43,534 nucleotides of DNA, taken from the NCBI GenBank assembly GCA_009377475.1, contig WHTY01000031.1, forward strand, positions 1 to 43,534, given 5' to 3'. Under the pieces are notes generated by a model that saw only the letters and a program-made list of their open reading frames with translations, was not told the origin of the DNA and searched no databases. Below, piece by piece: positions 1 to 13,857 of the stretch. This DNA is from Actinophytocola sp. (GTDB taxonomy: Bacteria > Actinomycetota > Actinomycetes > Mycobacteriales > Pseudonocardiaceae). The translations under genes were made by a program, and so were the position numbers. Within the stretch, counting starts at the first letter, position 1, and every line of letters starts with the position of its first letter.

Positions 1-2245
<2,245 letters not shown>

Positions 2246-2424
2246 CTTCGTCCTTGTCACTGGCCCTCGCCGCCCTCGAGCAGCCGCACACTGACCTCAT
2301 CGCAGGGATCAACTGGAACGACGGTAAGGGACCACCCGCGCCGAGCAATACGTGTTAACGCGGCAAGTACCTGAACAGAGCAACGTGGCGGTGTGACAAG
2401 CCGTTGTTGAACGAATACCGTCAG

Positions 2425-3957
2425 TCAGCTCACCGTGGCCAGCGGTAACGCCGTGGGGTGCACCGGCGCGGGCAGCTCCGACGCGCCGGTGAGGTAGGCG
2501 TCGACCGCGCGGGCGACCGACCGGCCCTCGGCGATCGCCCACACGATCAGCGACGCACCCCGGTGCGCGTCGCCGCAGACGAACACCCCCTCGGCCGACG
2601 TCTGCCAGTCGGGGCCGCAGGAGATCGTGCCGCGCGGGGTGAGCGTGATGCCCAGGTCGTCAAGCAGCCGCATCGGCTCGACCCCGGTGAACCCGATCGC
2701 CAACAACACCAGGTCGGCGGGGATGCGGCGCACCTCGTCCCCGATCGGGACGACCTCGCGTCGTCCGCTGACCGGATCCTTGTCCACCCGCACGGGCCGC
2801 AGGTCGATGTGGCGGACGTGCCCCGCGTCGTCGCCGGTGCCAGGCACGAATCGTTCGATGCCGACGGCGAAGTCCCGCTGGCCGCCTTCCTCGTGCGCCG
2901 GGTAGGTGCGCAGGATGTACGGCCAGGTGGGCCACGGCGAGCGTTCCTCGTCGCGCTCGGTCGGCGGGCGCGGGTACTGGTCGAGCTGGGTGACCGACAA
3001 CGCCCCCTGCCGAGTCGCCGTGCCGTAGCAGTCCGCGCCGGTGTCGCCGCCGCCCACGATGATCACGTGCTTGCCCTCGGCGGAGATCGACGTCGGGCCG
3101 TCGCCCTCGCACTCCTTGTTGGCGGGCACCAGGTGGGACATCGCGAGGTGGATGCCATCGAGGTCGCGGCCGGGGGTGGTCGTGTCGTCGCGACCGTTGA
3201 GCGCGCCGACCGCCAGCACCACCGCGTCGAACCACTCCCGCAGCCTCGGCACGGTGACGTCGACGCCGACCTCGCAGCCGGTGACGAACCGGGTGCCCTC
3301 GGCGCGCATCTGCCCCAGGCGCTTCTCAAGCCGGTGCTTCGCCATCTTGAACGCGGGGATGCCGTACCGCATCAGGCCACCGAGCCGGTCGTCGCGCTCG
3401 TAGACGGTGACGTCGTGCCCGGCGCGGGTGAGCTGCTGCGCGGCGGCCAGCCCGCCCGGCCCCGACCCAACGACGGCGACGCTTTTGCCGGAGATCACCT
3501 CGGCGCGTTCGGGACGCGCGTAGCCGCGTTCCCAGGCGTTGTCCGCGATGGTCTGCTCGACCCGCTTGATGGTCACCGGACCACCGGGCACCGGGCTGAT
3601 CGACAGCACACAGCCCGCCTCGCACGGCGCGGGACACAGCATCCCGGTGAACTCGGGGAAGTTGTTCGTGGCGTGCAGCCGCTCGCTGGCCGCCTCCCAG
3701 TCACCCCGGCGCACCAGGTCGTTCCACTCCGGGATCAGGTTGCCGAGCGGACAACCCGCCGAACCGGAGTGGCAGAACGGGATACCGCAGTCCATGCACC
3801 GGGTGGCCTGCTCGGACACGTCGGCGTTGCGCTCGGCGCGGTCGGTGTCGGTGACGCTGTCGACGTACACCTCACGCCAGTCACCGACACGCTCGCTGGT
3901 GGGTCGCTTCGGCATGTCGCGGCGCGGGTACGTGAGGAAGCCGCTGGGGTCAGCCAC
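2425..3957 (-). CDS. gltD: Glutamate synthase (NADPH) small subunit
   Basis: 510-residue beta subunit of NADPH-GOGAT. It passes electrons from NADPH through FAD and [4Fe-4S] clusters to the GltB subunit. The N-terminal Fe-S domain has Cys54, 57, 62, 69 (CMDCGIPFC...GC) and Cys108, 112, 116 ([10 protein letters not shown]). The FAD site GSGPGG is at 164-169 and the NADPH site GGGDTG at 302-307. The C-terminal [13 protein letters not shown] is the usual FAD-binding end of this family. The start is GTG 3957, overlapping the end of gltB by 8 bases, so the pair is co-transcribed and probably translationally coupled. ATG 3915 is a possible later start. Confidence 0.96.
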   Translation of the reverse strand: MADPSGFLTYPRRDMPKRPTSERVGDWREVYVDSVTDTDRAERNADVSEQATRCMDCGIPFCHSGSAGCPLGNLIPEWNDLVRRGDWEAASERLHATNNFPEFTGMLCPAPCEAGCVLSISPVPGGPVTIKRVEQTIADNAWERGYARPERAEVISGKSVAVVGSGPGGLAAAQQLTRAGHDVTVYERDDRLGGLMRYGIPAFKMAKHRLEKRLGQMRAEGTRFVTGCEVGVDVTVPRLREWFDAVVLAVGALNGRDDTTTPGRDLDGIHLAMSHLVPANKECEGDGPTSISAEGKHVIIVGGGDTGADCYGTATRQGALSVTQLDQYPRPPTERDEERSPWPTWPYILRTYPAHEEGGQRDFAVGIERFVPGTGDDAGHVRHIDLRPVRVDKDPVSGRREVVPIGDEVRRIPADLVLLAIGFTGVEPMRLLDDLGITLTPRGTISCGPDWQTSAEGVFVCGDAHRGASLIVWAIAEGRSVARAVDAYLTGASELPAPVHPTALPLATVS

Positions 3958-6900
3958 GCGCCGCCTCCTCCATGATCGCCTCGTCGACGTCGCGGCCCTG
4001 CGCGCGGGCGCGGCGGACGGCCTCCAGCACGCGCTCGTAGTCGCGCGGCATCACCTTGGTGAACCCGGCGGAGCGTCGCGTCCAGTCCCCAAGCAGCGAC
4101 GCCGCCACCGTGGAGCCGGTGCGGGTGCGGTGCGCCTCGACGATGTCCTTGAGCGCGGCGAGATCGTCCACGGTGGGCTCCTTGAGGTCCACCATGGCCT
4201 GGTTGACCTGTTCCGGGTCGAGGTCGAGCACGTAGCCGACCCCGCCGGACATCCCGGCGGCGAGGTTGCGGCCGGTGGCGCCGAGGACGACGGCCGTGCC
4301 GCCGGTCATGTACTCGAAGGCGTGGTCCCCGACGGCTTCCGCGACCACGGTGGCGCCGGAGTTGCGCACGCAGTAGCGCTCCCCGACGCGGCCCCGCAGG
4401 TAGATCTCCCCGCTGGTGGCGCCGTAGGCGATCACGTTGCCCGCGATGACGTGTTCCTCCGGTCCGGCGCCCTCGAACTCGATGTCCGGATGCGGGCGCA
4501 CCACGATCCTGCCACCGGACAGGCCCTTGCCGACGTAGTCGTTGGCGTCGCCGATCAGGTCGATGGTGACCCCACGCGGCAGGAACGCGCCCAGCGACTG
4601 CCCGGCCGAGCCGGTCAGGGTGAGCTCGATGGTGCCGTCCGGCATGCCCGCACCGCCGTAGCGGCGGGTGATCTCCGCGCCGAGCAGCGTGCCGACGGTG
4701 CGGTTGACGTTGCGCACCGGCAGTTCCAGCCGCATCGGCAGCGCGTCCTCCAGTGCCGCCTCTGCCAGCTGGATCACCGTGCGGTCCAGTGCGACGTCGA
4801 GGCCGTGGTCCTGCTCGCGCGTCCGGTGCAGCGAGCCACCGTAGGGCGAGCGGCGTGGCAGGTCGAACACCGGTGCGAGGTTGAGCCCGCTGGCCTTCCA
4901 GTGCTCGACCGCCTCGTCGAGCCGCAGGAACTCGGCGTGCCCGACCGCCTCGTCGATGCTGCGCAGGCCCAACGACGCCAGGACCTCTCGGACTTCCTGC
5001 GCGACGAACCGGAAGAAGTTCTCCACGTGCTCGGCCTGGCCGGTGTAGCGCTCGCGCAGCTCCGGGTTCTGCGTGGCGACCCCGACCGGGCAGGTGTCGA
5101 GGTGGCAGACGCGCATCATGATGCAGCCTTCAACGACGAGCGGCGCGGTGGCGAAGCCGAACTCCTCCGCGCCAAGCAGCGCGGCGATCACGACGTCGCG
5201 GCCAGTCTTGAGCCCGCCGTCGACCTGCACCGTGATTCGGTCGCGCAGGCCGTTGAGCAGCAACGTCCGCTGCGTCTCCGCGAGCCCGATCTCCCATGGC
5301 GTCCCCGCGTGCTTGAGCGAGTTCAGCGGCGCGGCCCCGGTGCCGCCGTCGTGCCCGGAGATCAGCACGACGTCGGCGTGCGCCTTCGCCACGCCTGCCG
5401 CGACGGTGCCGACGCCGAACTCACTCACCAGCTTGACGTGCACGCGGGCGTCGTCGTTTGCGTTCTTGAGGTCGTGGATGAGCTGCGCCAGGTCCTCGAT
5501 GGAGTAGATGTCGTGGTGCGGCGGCGGGGAGATCAGCCCGACGCCGGGAGTGGAGTGGCGGGTGCGCGCGATCCACGGATAGACCTTGTTCGGCGGCAGC
5601 TGACCGCCCTCCCCCGGCTTCGCGCCCTGCGCCATCTTGATCTGGATGTCGGTGCCGTTGACCAGGTACTCGCTGGTGACGCCGAAGCGCCCCGACGCGA
5701 CCTGCTTGATCACGCTGCGGCGTTCCGGATCGTAGAGCCGGTCGGCGTCCTCGCCGCCCTCGCCGCAGTTGGAGCGCCCACCGATGCGGTTCATCGCGAT
5801 GGCCAGGGTCTCGTGCGACTCGGCCGAGATCGCGCCGTAGGACATCCCGCCGGTGTTGAAGCGGCGGCAGATCGACTCGACGGACTCCACCTCGTCCACC
5901 GAGATCGGCTCCCGCTCGCCGCGCAGCTCGAACAGCCCGCGCAACGTGCAGCCCTCGCGCTCAAGCCGATGCACCTCGTCGGTGTAGGCGCGGTACGCCT
6001 TCTCCCTGCCGGTGCTGCTGGCGTGCTGCAGCAGGAACACCATCTCCGGGGTGAACAGGTGCAGCTCGCCCTCCCGCCGGTACGCGTACTCGCCGCCGCT
6101 GTCGAGGCCCCGGTGCGCGCGGTCGGTGGGGTTCTCCGGGTACGCGCGCCGATGCCGGAACGCCACCTCCTCGGCGACGACGTCGAGTCCGACGCCGCCC
6201 AGCACCGACGTCGTGCCGGTGAAGTACTCGTCGAGGGCGTCCTGGGCGAGCCCGACCGCCTCGAACACCTGCGCCGCCGTGTACGCGCCCACCGTCGAGA
6301 TGCCCATTTTGGACATGATCTTGAGCGTGCCCTTGACCAAGGCGGTGACGTAGTTGCGGATCGCGACGGGCGGGTCGATGTCGGCGATCGCGCCAGCCGC
6401 GAGCAGGTCCTCAATGGACTCGAACGCCAGGTACGGGTTCACCGCCGCCGCGCCGTAGCCGAGCAGCAGCGCGATGTGGTGCACCTCGCGGGCGTCACCG
6501 GACTCCACGACGAGCGCGACCCGCAGCCGCTCCTTGGTGCGCACCAGGTGGTGGTGCACCGCGGCGACCAGCAGTAGCGACGGGATCGGCGCCCACTGGC
6601 GGTCGGAGTCGCGGTCGGAGAGCACCAGGATGCGCGCGCCGTCGGCGATCGCCGCCGACGCCTGCTGGCGCACCCGGTCGATCGCGTCCGCCAGCGCCTG
6701 CCCGCCGCCGTCGACGTCGTAGAGCCCGCTCAGCACGCGGCAGGCGAAGCCGGGCAGGTCGCCGTCGTCGTTGATGTGGATCAGCTTGGCAAGTTCGTCG
6801 TTGTCGATCACCGGCAGCGGGAGCTGGATGTGGCGGCAGGATGCCGGGCCGGGCGTGAGCAGGTTCTGCTCCGGACCCATGATCCGGGCCATCGACGTGA

Positions 6901-8512
6901 CCAGTTCCTCGCGGATCGCGTCCAACGGCGGGTTGGTGACCTGCGCGAACTGCTGGAGGAAGTAGTCGTAGAGCAGCCGGGAGCGCCGGGAGAGGACGGC
7001 GGGCGGGGTGTCGGTGCCCATCGAGCCGACCGGCTCCGCCCCGGACAGCGCCATCGGGCCGAGCAGGATCTTCAGCTCCTCCTCGGTGTAGCCGAACGTC
7101 TGTTGGCGACGCAGCACCGCCTCGTGGGGCTGCACGATGTGTTCGCGGTCGGGCAGGTCGGCGAGCGCGAGCAGCCCGGCGTGCACCCAGTCGCCGTAGG
7201 GACGTTCGCTGGCGAGGTCGTCCTTGATCTCGTCGTCATCGACCAGCCGTCCGGCGGCGGTGTCGACCAGGAACATCCGGGCCGGTTTGAGCCTGCCCTT
7301 GGCGACGACGCGTTCCGGCGGCACGTCGAGCACGCCAGCCTCGCTTGCCAGCACCACCCGGTCGTCGGTGGTGCGCCACCAGCGCGCGGGGCGCAGCCCG
7401 TTGCGGTCGAGCACCGCGCCGACGACAGTGCCGTCGCTGAAGGTGACGCTTGCCGGGCCGTCCCACGGCTCCATGAGACTCGCGTGGAACTGGTAGAAGT
7501 CCCTGCGCTTCGGGTCCATGGTGGCGTGGTTCTCCCACGCCTCGGGGATCATCATCATGACGGCGTGCGGCAGGCTGCGGCCGCCGAGGTGCAGCAGTTC
7601 CAGCACCTCGTCGAACGACGCCGAGTCGGAGTTCTCGTCGGAGCAGATCGGGTACAACCGCGCCAGGTCGCCGGGGATGAGATCCGACTCAAGCAACGCC
7701 TCGCGGGCGCGCATCCGGTTCCGGTTTCCCCGGATCGTGTTGATCTCACCGTTGTGGGCGACGTAGCGGTACGGGTGCGCCAGCGGCCACGACGGGAACG
7801 TGTTCGTGGAGAACCGGCTGTGCACCAGGGCGATCGCGCTGGTCAGCCGCTCGTCGCGCAGGTCGGGGAAGAACTCCCGCAGTTGCGGCGCGGTGAGCAT
7901 GCCCTTGTACACGACCGTGCGGGCCGACAACGACGCGAAGTACAGCCCACAGCCCGCAGCGACGCTCTCGTGCTCGGCGCGGCGGCGCAGAGCGTAGACC
8001 CGCCGGTCCAGCGCGATGCCCGCCGCGCCGTCCTGGTCGGCGACGAACAGCATCGCCATGCGCGGCATGACCTCGCGCGCGGTCGGTCCGATGTCCGCGC
8101 GGTCCGGCTCGGTGGACAGTTCTCGCCAGCCGAGAACGTCGATACCTTCGTCGGCGGCGAGCCGTTCCACCAGTGCGATGGCGTCGTCGCCGGGTTCGCC
8201 GTGCGGCAGGAACGCGATCCCGGCGGCGTAGGTGTGGCCATGCTCCGGGTCCGGTCCGGGCAGTGCGAACTCGACGTCGCCCCGCAGCAGTGCGTCCGGG
8301 AGTTGCAGCAGGATGCCGGCACCGTCGCCGCTGGTGGGTTCCGCGCCCGCCGCGCCCCGGTGTTCGAGGTTGGCCAGCGCGGTCAGGGCGTCATTGACGA
8401 TGTCGTGGGAGCGTCTGCCCTGGATGTCGGCGACCATCGCGACGCCGCAGCCGTCGTGTTCGGCCGCGGGGTCGTAGCCGTTGTGCCGTTGTGGGAGCGC
8501 CGAGAAGAGCAT
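3950..8512 (-). CDS. gltB: Glutamate synthase (NADPH) large subunit
   Basis: 1520-residue alpha subunit of GOGAT: glutamine + 2-oxoglutarate + NADPH give two glutamates. It is made with a 21-residue propeptide before the catalytic Cys22 (HDGCGVAMV), the N-terminal nucleophile of the class II amidotransferase domain (about 22-430). A central domain follows, then the FMN-binding synthase barrel (about 820-1190) with EGGEDADR and [10 protein letters not shown]. The 3Fe-4S ligands are Cys1130, 1136 and 1141 ([12 protein letters not shown]). A GXGXG beta-helix lies near 1270-1460. GGAGG precedes ATG 8512. A TAGACT hexamer at 8556-8561, just inside the 3' end of the upstream membrane-protein gene, may be its -10, giving a leader of about 40 nt. 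Confidence 0.97.
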   Translation of the reverse strand: MLFSALPQRHNGYDPAAEHDGCGVAMVADIQGRRSHDIVNDALTALANLEHRGAAGAEPTSGDGAGILLQLPDALLRGDVEFALPGPDPEHGHTYAAGIAFLPHGEPGDDAIALVERLAADEGIDVLGWRELSTEPDRADIGPTAREVMPRMAMLFVADQDGAAGIALDRRVYALRRRAEHESVAAGCGLYFASLSARTVVYKGMLTAPQLREFFPDLRDERLTSAIALVHSRFSTNTFPSWPLAHPYRYVAHNGEINTIRGNRNRMRAREALLESDLIPGDLARLYPICSDENSDSASFDEVLELLHLGGRSLPHAVMMMIPEAWENHATMDPKRRDFYQFHASLMEPWDGPASVTFSDGTVVGAVLDRNGLRPARWWRTTDDRVVLASEAGVLDVPPERVVAKGRLKPARMFLVDTAAGRLVDDDEIKDDLASERPYGDWVHAGLLALADLPDREHIVQPHEAVLRRQQTFGYTEEELKILLGPMALSGAEPVGSMGTDTPPAVLSRRSRLLYDYFLQQFAQVTNPPLDAIREELVTSMARIMGPEQNLLTPGPASCRHIQLPLPVIDNDELAKLIHINDDGDLPGFACRVLSGLYDVDGGGQALADAIDRVRQQASAAIADGARILVLSDRDSDRQWAPIPSLLLVAAVHHHLVRTKERLRVALVVESGDAREVHHIALLLGYGAAAVNPYLAFESIEDLLAAGAIADIDPPVAIRNYVTALVKGTLKIMSKMGISTVGAYTAAQVFEAVGLAQDALDEYFTGTTSVLGGVGLDVVAEEVAFRHRRAYPENPTDRAHRGLDSGGEYAYRREGELHLFTPEMVFLLQHASSTGREKAYRAYTDEVHRLEREGCTLRGLFELRGEREPISVDEVESVESICRRFNTGGMSYGAISAESHETLAIAMNRIGGRSNCGEGGEDADRLYDPERRSVIKQVASGRFGVTSEYLVNGTDIQIKMAQGAKPGEGGQLPPNKVYPWIARTRHSTPGVGLISPPPHHDIYSIEDLAQLIHDLKNANDDARVHVKLVSEFGVGTVAAGVAKAHADVVLISGHDGGTGAAPLNSLKHAGTPWEIGLAETQRTLLLNGLRDRITVQVDGGLKTGRDVVIAALLGAEEFGFATAPLVVEGCIMMRVCHLDTCPVGVATQNPELRERYTGQAEHVENFFRFVAQEVREVLASLGLRSIDEAVGHAEFLRLDEAVEHWKASGLNLAPVFDLPRRSPYGGSLHRTREQDHGLDVALDRTVIQLAEAALEDALPMRLELPVRNVNRTVGTLLGAEITRRYGGAGMPDGTIELTLTGSAGQSLGAFLPRGVTIDLIGDANDYVGKGLSGGRIVVRPHPDIEFEGAGPEEHVIAGNVIAYGATSGEIYLRGRVGERYCVRNSGATVVAEAVGDHAFEYMTGGTAVVLGATGRNLAAGMSGGVGYVLDLDPEQVNQAMVDLKEPTVDDLAALKDIVEAHRTRTGSTVAASLLGDWTRRSAGFTKVMPRDYERVLEAVRRARAQGRDVDEAIMEEAARG

Positions 8513-8558
8513 GCGGCCTCCGAAGTGCGCGGGTGCGCGAGGTCACTGGGGTCACAGT

Positions 8559-9473
8559 CTAACGACCTCGCGCGCTGTTGGCCCGCGCATTCGGTGGGAC
8601 GTCTGGTTCAGCAGGCGGTGCGGCGAAGGCGGCGGCGTGGGAGTGCGCCAGCAGCGCGATACCGACCACGGCGGTGCCGCCGCACACCGCCAACGCTGTC
8701 GTCACGTCCGCGCCGATGCCCGCCGTTTCGCCGAGCACGCTGGCGCCGATGAGGATCGCGGTGATCGGGTTGAACGCCGTGCCGCAGGCGACGACGAGGT
8801 CCGGCGGCCCGCTGGCGTAGGCGACCTGTATCAGCCACGACCCGGCGAGGAACACGGCGGCGAGGGCGAGCAGGGACATCCACGGCAGCCACGGGATGCC
8901 CGGCTGGTCCATGACCGCCTGGGTGATGCGGCGGATCAGCACCGACACCAGGCCGTACAGCGCACCCGCCGCCACCGCGAACGCCAGGCATCGGGCGCGG
9001 CCGGTGCGACTCGCGCCGAACCCGACCAGGAGGAGGGCGAACGCGGCGACGATCTCGCCCGCCAGCGTCGTCTGGTCCGCGCTGACCGGGGTAGCCACGG
9101 CGGTGCGAGCGGTGAGGACGACGAACACCGCGAGCCCGCCCGCCGTCGCCGCGATGCCGGTGACGGCCAGCGAGCCGAGCCTCCTGCCGGTGGCGCGGGC
9201 GCCGAAAAGCGCCACCAGCGGCAGGGACATGACCGTGATGGGTTGGACCACGACCAGCGGGGCGAGCGCGATCGCGGTGATCTGCGTTGCGGCCGTGCCA
9301 ACGTGAGCCAACACGCCGAGCAGCCAGGTCCGTTCCCGCAGCAGCAGCGGCAGGGTACGCAGCCGAAGCGACCCATCCACACTGACCCGGCGCACACCGC
9401 TGTGCTGCAGGAACGCGCCGAGCGCGGCGAACACCGCCGACGCGAGCGCGCACCCAATGGCCACCACTGTCAT
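8559..9473 (-). CDS. DMT/EamA-like multispanning membrane protein, probable transporter
   Basis: 304 residues with nine or ten hydrophobic segments, beginning MTVVAIGCALASAVFAALGA. Two similar halves and the phrases APLVVVQPITVMSLPLVALF and ACGTAFNPITAILIGASVLGE fit the drug/metabolite transporter superfamily, NIPA/EamA-like branch found in actinobacteria. The substrate is unknown. The tail (about 25 residues, Ala/Pro-rich) is cytosolic or disordered. A clear GGGAGG lies 6 nt before ATG 9473. It ends 46 bp before gltB on the same strand, so some read-through into gltBD is possible, but no functional link is evident. Confidence 0.75.
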   Translation of the reverse strand: MTVVAIGCALASAVFAALGAFLQHSGVRRVSVDGSLRLRTLPLLLRERTWLLGVLAHVGTAATQITAIALAPLVVVQPITVMSLPLVALFGARATGRRLGSLAVTGIAATAGGLAVFVVLTARTAVATPVSADQTTLAGEIVAAFALLLVGFGASRTGRARCLAFAVAAGALYGLVSVLIRRITQAVMDQPGIPWLPWMSLLALAAVFLAGSWLIQVAYASGPPDLVVACGTAFNPITAILIGASVLGETAGIGADVTTALAVCGGTAVVGIALLAHSHAAAFAAPPAEPDVPPNARANSARGR

Positions 9474-9692
9474 GGCGCCTCCCTCTGCGGAGCCAGCCCG
9501 GTGGAGCCAGCGGAAAGATCGGAAGGACCTGAGACTAGACCTGTGTCTCGAATTGTCCGCTTCTTTCTCAGCGCCACCTCAGTATGCGCTCGCGGGAGGA
9601 GGATGGGGTTGGGCGGCGACGAGCGGTGGGGCGCGGCGCGGTGGGGCGCGGCGAGCGGCGCGGCTGTCGCTACTGGCGCGCTTTCGGGGCGT
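9474..9692. other. Non-coding spacer upstream of DMT gene
   Basis: Contains the leader of the DMT gene, a small inverted repeat, and a GC-rich stretch at about 9620-9665 with a CGGTGGGGCGCGG motif repeated at a 15-bp step. No gene is supported here. Confidence 0.5.
9531..9549. promoter_or_regulatory. Small inverted repeat upstream of the DMT gene
   Basis: GAGAC, 9 bases, GTCTC lies about 60 bp before the DMT start, where an operator could sit. No regulator is adjacent. This is a weak candidate only. Confidence 0.25.
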
Positions 9693-9777
9693 GTTGATCT
9701 ACCTTGCTCCCTGGGTGACGAAATTTCGCCCGATTTGCCGGACTCTTTTCGTCACAGAGGGAGCAAGGTAGATCAAC
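9693..9777. repeat. Long inverted-repeat element, family 1 copy A (3' of lgt)
   Basis: The left arm starts GTTGATCTACCTTGCTCCC and the right arm ends GAGCAAGGTAGATCAAC. The arms are 31 nt with 29 pairs, around a loop of about 22 nt holding CCGATTTGCCGG. It lies 37 nt downstream of the lgt stop. A second copy with the same loop core lies at 17012-17096, also just 3' of a minus-strand operon. It may be a terminator, an mRNA-end stabiliser or a non-autonomous mobile element. Confidence 0.85.
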
Positions 9778-9813
9778 TGCGCCTCAGCCGTTGTGGCTGC
9801 GACGCGGCAGCGA

Positions 9814-10908
9814 TCAGCTGTCGGAGGTGCGCTGTTCGCTGCGCTCCGCAGCGGACTCGGTGGTCTCGCGGCTGGACGTGACGTCGAAAGACTCCGAGGC
9901 GTCCTCACTCGCGGACACCTCACTCGCGGCTGCGTCGCTCGCGGCTGCGTCGCTCGCGGCTGCGTCGCTCGTGGGGTCATCGCTCGTGGCTGCGTCGGTC
10001 GCGGAGGCTTCCCCCGACGCCGCAATGCCCTGCGCGACCTCGGACGCTTCCCGGCTGCGGTTGCGGGTCAGCACCAGGTACGCGACCGCGCCGAGGAACA
10101 CCAGCGCCGACACCCAGACGTTGATGCGCACGCCGAAGACGTCGGTCGCCGGGTCGCTGCGCATCATCTCGATCCAGAACCGGCCCGCCGTGTACCCGGC
10201 GACGTAGAGCGCGAACACCCGGCCGCCACCGAGGCGGAAGCGGCGGTCGGCCCACACCAGCAGCACCGCGACGCCGAGGCTCCACAGCAGCTCGTAGAGG
10301 AACGTCGGGTGGACGACGGCGATGACCTGGCCGGTGGACTCGCCCAGCAGTTGGTCGAGCTGTCCGGTGTCGGGGTTGATCCGCTGGTAGATCTCCAGGG
10401 CCCACGGCACGTCGGTCTCGCGGCCGTAGAGCTCCTGGTTGAAGTAGTTGCCGAGCCTACCGATGGCCTGGGCGACGATGATGCCTGGCGCGATGGCGTC
10501 CGCGACGACCAGCAGCGGGATGCCCCTGGTGCGGCACGCGATCCACGCGCCGACCGCGCCGAGCGCGATCGCGCCCCAGATGCCGAGGCCGCCGTCCCAG
10601 ATCTTGAGGGCGTCGACGGGGTTGGCACCCTCGCCGAAGTAGCGGTAGTAGTCGGTCATTACGTGGTACAGCCTGCCGCCGACCAGGCCGAACGGGACGG
10701 CGAAGACCGCGATGTCGATGATCGTGCCCTTGGTGCCGCCGCGCGCGACCCACCGCCGGTCGCCCCACCAGATCGCGACGATGATGCCCGCGATGATGCA
10801 CAGCGCGTAGGCACGGATCGGCAGCGTGACGAACCCGAGGTCGAGTTGCCACACGCCCTGCGGTGGGCTTGGGAAGCTGGCGAGGACGGGGCCTGCTGCG
10901 ATGTTCAC
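9814..10908 (-). CDS. lgt: Prolipoprotein diacylglyceryl transferase with repetitive C-terminal tail
   Basis: Transfers diacylglycerol from phosphatidylglycerol to the lipobox Cys of prolipoproteins in the cytoplasmic membrane. Seven or so membrane segments are visible. Family marks include GGRLYHV (78-84), the signature [13 protein letters not shown] (150-162) and HPTFLYE (200-206). GTG 10908 is the start: it overlaps the trpA stop as GTGA, the same coupling used by other pairs in the operon. The protein is 364 residues against about 280-300 for typical Lgt. The extra part is a tail of about 80 residues (from 284) rich in Ala, Ser, Asp and Glu, built on five-residue steps of the type ASDAA. 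Lgt at the end of the trp operon matches the mycobacterial order. Confidence 0.95.
   Translation of the reverse strand: MNIAAGPVLASFPSPPQGVWQLDLGFVTLPIRAYALCIIAGIIVAIWWGDRRWVARGGTKGTIIDIAVFAVPFGLVGGRLYHVMTDYYRYFGEGANPVDALKIWDGGLGIWGAIALGAVGAWIACRTRGIPLLVVADAIAPGIIVAQAIGRLGNYFNQELYGRETDVPWALEIYQRINPDTGQLDQLLGESTGQVIAVVHPTFLYELLWSLGVAVLLVWADRRFRLGGGRVFALYVAGYTAGRFWIEMMRSDPATDVFGVRINVWVSALVFLGAVAYLVLTRNRSREASEVAQGIAASGEASATDAATSDDPTSDAAASDAAASDAAASEVSASEDASESFDVTSSRETTESAAERSEQRTSDS
9921..10004. repeat. 15-bp tandem repeat inside lgt
   Basis: Five units of 15 bp and a partial sixth; units at 9936 and 9951 are identical (CGCTCGCGGCTGCGT). They encode the ASDAA-type pentapeptide tail of Lgt. Because the unit is a multiple of three, copy number can change without breaking the frame. 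Confidence 0.85.
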
Positions 10909-11708
10909 GGCGCTACCGTAGCGTGTCCCGATTTCCGCCGGACGCCCCCGGCCAGTTCTTCCGCGAGCGCGCGGACCGCGCCCGTGCCCTCCTGGGCCGC
11001 GGTGACGAACGCCGAGCCGACGATGACGGCGTCGGCGAAGCTCGCGACCTCGGCGGCATGGTCGCCGGAGCGCACCCCGAGCCCGACGCCGATCGGCAGG
11101 TCGGTGTGTGCCCTGGTGCGCCGCACCAGCTCGGCAGCGCCAGCCCCGACGGACTCCCGCGCGCCGGTCACGCCCATGACGGCGGTGGCGTAGACGAACC
11201 CGGACGACGCCTTGACGGTGCGGACGATCCGTTCCTCCGACGACGACGGTGCGACCAGGAAGATCCGGTCGAGGCCGTGGCCTTCGGAGACGTCGAGCCA
11301 GTCCTCGGCCTCGTCGGGGACAAGGTCCGGGGTGATCAGGCCGTGTCCGCCCGCCGCCGCGAGGTCGCGCGCGAAGGCGTCGACGCCGTAGTGGTGCACC
11401 GGGTTCCAGTACGTCATGACGACCGCGTGGCCGCCGTGGTCGGTGACCGCCTTGACGACGTCGAACGTCTCGCGCAGCCGGAAGCCGTTGCGCAGCGCGG
11501 TGCCGGCGGCGGCCTGGATCGTCGGGCCGTCCATCACGGGGTCGGAGTACGGCACGCCGACCTCGACGAGGTCGCAGCCGCCGTCCAGCATCGCGGTCAG
11601 CAGGTCCTTGGACTCGGCGACCGCGGGGTATCCGGCGGGCAGGTACCCGATCAGCGCCGCCCTGTCCTCGGCCTTGACCCGCTCGAACAGCGTATTGAGG
11701 GCGCTCAC
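10905..11708 (-). CDS. trpA: Tryptophan synthase alpha subunit
   Basis: 267-residue TIM barrel that cleaves indole-3-glycerol phosphate to indole and glyceraldehyde 3-phosphate. Indole then passes to TrpB. The catalytic Glu49 ([10 protein letters not shown]) and Asp60 (PVMDGPTIQ) fall at the same residue numbers as in the Salmonella enzyme. The C-terminal [13 protein letters not shown] and GSAFV form the phosphate site. The start is GTG 11708, overlapping the trpB stop by 4 bases (GTGA); the stop overlaps the lgt start the same way. Confidence 0.97.
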   Translation of the reverse strand: MSALNTLFERVKAEDRAALIGYLPAGYPAVAESKDLLTAMLDGGCDLVEVGVPYSDPVMDGPTIQAAAGTALRNGFRLRETFDVVKAVTDHGGHAVVMTYWNPVHHYGVDAFARDLAAAGGHGLITPDLVPDEAEDWLDVSEGHGLDRIFLVAPSSSEERIVRTVKASSGFVYATAVMGVTGARESVGAGAAELVRRTRAHTDLPIGVGLGVRSGDHAAEVASFADAVIVGSAFVTAAQEGTGAVRALAEELAGGVRRKSGHATVAP

Positions 11709-12940
11709 GAGTCCTCCACGTAGCCGAAGTGCTTCGCGGCGGTGTCCATGTCCTTGTCGCCACGGCCGGACAGGCTCACCACGATCAGCCCGTCCGGTCC
11801 CAGCTCACGACCCAGGACCAACGCGCCAGCCAGCGCGTGCGCCGACTCGATCGCCGGGATGATGCCCTCGGTGCGGGACAGCAGCTGGAAGGCGTCCATC
11901 GCCTCGTCGTCGGTCACCGAGCGGTACTCGGCGCGGCCGGTGTCCTTCAGCCAGGCGTGCTCCGGGCCGACGCCCGGATAGTCGAGGCCCGCCGAGATCG
12001 AGTACGCCTCGATGGTCTGGCCGTCGTCGTCCTGCAGCAGGTACGACCGCGCGCCGTGCAGCACACCGGGCGTGCCGTGCGAGAGCGTCGCGCCGTGCTC
12101 GCCGGACTCGATGCCGTGCCCGCCTGGCTCGAACCCGACGAGCCGGACGTCGGGGTCGTCGATGAAACCGTGGAAAATGCCGATGGCGTTCGACCCGCCG
12201 CCGACGCACGCGGCGACGGCATCCGGGAGCCTGCCCGCCTTCTCCAGGATCTGGCGGCGCGCTTCCTCGCCGATGACGGTGTGGAAGTTGCGCACCATCA
12301 TCGGGAACGGGTGCGCGCCCGCCGCCGTGCCCAGCAGGTAGTGCGTGGTGTCGACGTTGGTGACCCAGTCGCGCAGCGCCTCGTTGATGGCGTCCTTGAG
12401 GGTGCGCGAGCCGGTGGCAACCGGGATGACCGTCGCGCCGAGCAGGTTCATCCGCGCCACGTTGAGCGCCTGCCGTTCGGTGTCGACCTGGCCCATGTAG
12501 ACGGTGCAGTCCAGGCCCATCAGCGCGCACGCCGTCGCGGTGGCGACGCCGTGCTGGCCGGCGCCGGTCTCCGCGATGACCCGCTTCTTGCCCATCCGCT
12601 TGGTGAGCAGCGCCTGGCCAAGGACGTTGTTGATCTTGTGGGAGCCGGTGTGGTTCAGGTCCTCGCGCTTGAGGAAGATCCGCACGCCACCCGCGTGCTC
12701 GGCGAACCGGGGCGCCTCGGTCAGCAGCGAGGGCCGGTTGGCGTACTCCCGCAGCAGCGTGTCGAACTCCTCGGTGAACGCCGGGTCGCGCTGCGCCTTG
12801 TCGTACTCGGCGGCGAGCTCGTCCAGCGCGCCGATGAGCGCCTCCGGCATGAACCGGCCGCCGTAGGGACCGAAGTGTCCCCGCTCGTCCGGGTCGTGCG
12901 GGTTGCGCCGCTGCTCGGTCACCGTGCTGGCCTCGGACAT
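11705..12940 (-). CDS. trpB: Tryptophan synthase beta subunit
   Basis: 411-residue PLP enzyme joining indole and serine to make tryptophan. The Schiff-base lysine is Lys102 in [17 protein letters not shown] supplies the catalytic Glu, and GGGSNAIG is the PLP phosphate loop. The length is normal for TrpB1. ATG 12940 ([10 protein letters not shown]) lies 22 bases inside the end of trpC. Longer in-frame sequence upstream is trpC read in another frame. Confidence 0.97.
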   Translation of the reverse strand: MSEASTVTEQRRNPHDPDERGHFGPYGGRFMPEALIGALDELAAEYDKAQRDPAFTEEFDTLLREYANRPSLLTEAPRFAEHAGGVRIFLKREDLNHTGSHKINNVLGQALLTKRMGKKRVIAETGAGQHGVATATACALMGLDCTVYMGQVDTERQALNVARMNLLGATVIPVATGSRTLKDAINEALRDWVTNVDTTHYLLGTAAGAHPFPMMVRNFHTVIGEEARRQILEKAGRLPDAVAACVGGGSNAIGIFHGFIDDPDVRLVGFEPGGHGIESGEHGATLSHGTPGVLHGARSYLLQDDDGQTIEAYSISAGLDYPGVGPEHAWLKDTGRAEYRSVTDDEAMDAFQLLSRTEGIIPAIESAHALAGALVLGRELGPDGLIVVSLSGRGDKDMDTAAKHFGYVEDS

Positions 12941-13728
12941 GCCGGGTGCGAGCCCGCCGTCACGAGCTGCACCAGCGCGGACTTCGGGTCCTCGCTGGCG
13001 ACGAGACCCTCGCCGACGAGGACGGCGTCCGCGCCATGGCCCGCGTACGTCATCAGGTCGCCTGGCCCGCGCACGCCGGACTCGGCGATCTTGAGCACGT
13101 CCGGCGGCAGGCCGGGCGCGAGGCGACTGAAGACGTCGCGGTCGACGTCGAGGGTGTGCAGGTTGCGGGCGTTGACGCCGATGACCTGCGCGCCGCATTC
13201 CAGCGCCCGGTCGGCTTCCTCGGCGTTGTGCACCTCGACCAGCGCGGTCATGCCGAGCGACTCGACCCGGTCCAGCAGCGCGGCGAGCGCGTTCTGCTCC
13301 AGCGGCGCGACGATCAGCAGCACCAGGTCCGCGCCGTGCGCCCTGGCCTCGTGTACCTGGTACGGGCTGACGATGAAGTCCTTGCGCAGCAGCGGGACGT
13401 CGACGGCGGCGCGCACCGCGTCGAGGTCGGCGAGCGACCCGCCGAACCGCCGCTGTTCAGTGAGCACGCTGATGACGCGCGCGCCAGCGTCGGCGTAGTC
13501 GACGGCAAGCGCCGCGGGGTCAGGCACATCGGCGAGCTGTCCCTTGGACGGGCTGCGCCGCTTGACCTCGGCGATGACGCCGATGCCCGGTTCCTTCAAC
13601 GCGGCGATGGCGTTTCGCGGCTCGGGGGCCTGCGCGGCCCGCTTTTTGAGCTCATCGAACGGCAACGCCTTCTCTCGCTCGGCCAGATCCTCCCTGACGC
13701 CGGCGATGATCTCTTCCAGCACGCTCAC
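12919..13728 (-). CDS. trpC: Indole-3-glycerol phosphate synthase
   Basis: 269-residue beta/alpha barrel converting carboxyphenylaminodeoxyribulose phosphate to indole-3-glycerol phosphate. Marks include Lys56 in [12 protein letters not shown], the RKDFIV catalytic lysine strand, [21 protein letters not shown] and IAESGV. It is a single-domain TrpC with no fused TrpF, in keeping with a PriA-type HisA in this window doing the TrpF reaction. The start is GTG 13728 ([14 protein letters not shown]). The last 22 bases overlap trpB. Confidence 0.96.
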   Translation of the reverse strand: MSVLEEIIAGVREDLAEREKALPFDELKKRAAQAPEPRNAIAALKEPGIGVIAEVKRRSPSKGQLADVPDPAALAVDYADAGARVISVLTEQRRFGGSLADLDAVRAAVDVPLLRKDFIVSPYQVHEARAHGADLVLLIVAPLEQNALAALLDRVESLGMTALVEVHNAEEADRALECGAQVIGVNARNLHTLDVDRDVFSRLAPGLPPDVLKIAESGVRGPGDLMTYAGHGADAVLVGEGLVASEDPKSALVQLVTAGSHPACPRPAR

Positions 13729-13741
13729 CGGAGGCCCTCAC

Positions 13742-13771
13742 GCATTACCGGATCGGACACAGTGCTCGCAA
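13742..13771 (-). promoter_or_regulatory. Possible internal promoter before trpC
   Basis: On the minus strand TTGCGA, 18 bases, TAATGC ends 13 nt before the trpC GTG. The 129-bp gap between trpC and the preceding membrane-protein gene is the only sizeable gap in the operon. This suggests trpCBA-lgt can also be read from here. No leader peptide with Trp codons was seen. Confidence 0.35.
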
Positions 13772-13857
13772 GCTCGATCACAAAAACCTTTCCCTTCCCG
13801 CCGCAAAGATGCTACCCGCGCATTTCGGTCGATCCCCGGCCGGGGGTGGCGAGCGAA

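Noticed and set aside
3539..6577. Plus-strand open frame of about 1000 codons opposite gltB/gltD
   Set aside because: Arg/His/Val-rich composition typical of the antisense of high-GC coding DNA; the minus strand carries clear, full-length gltB and gltD.
6776..8752. Second long plus-strand open frame opposite gltB
   Set aside because: Same artefact; no recognisable domain and no ribosome site.
13729..13857. Trp leader peptide or attenuator before trpC
   Set aside because: No short frame with Trp codons and no alternative hairpins ending in a U-tract; the only strong palindrome (13834-13845) has no loop.
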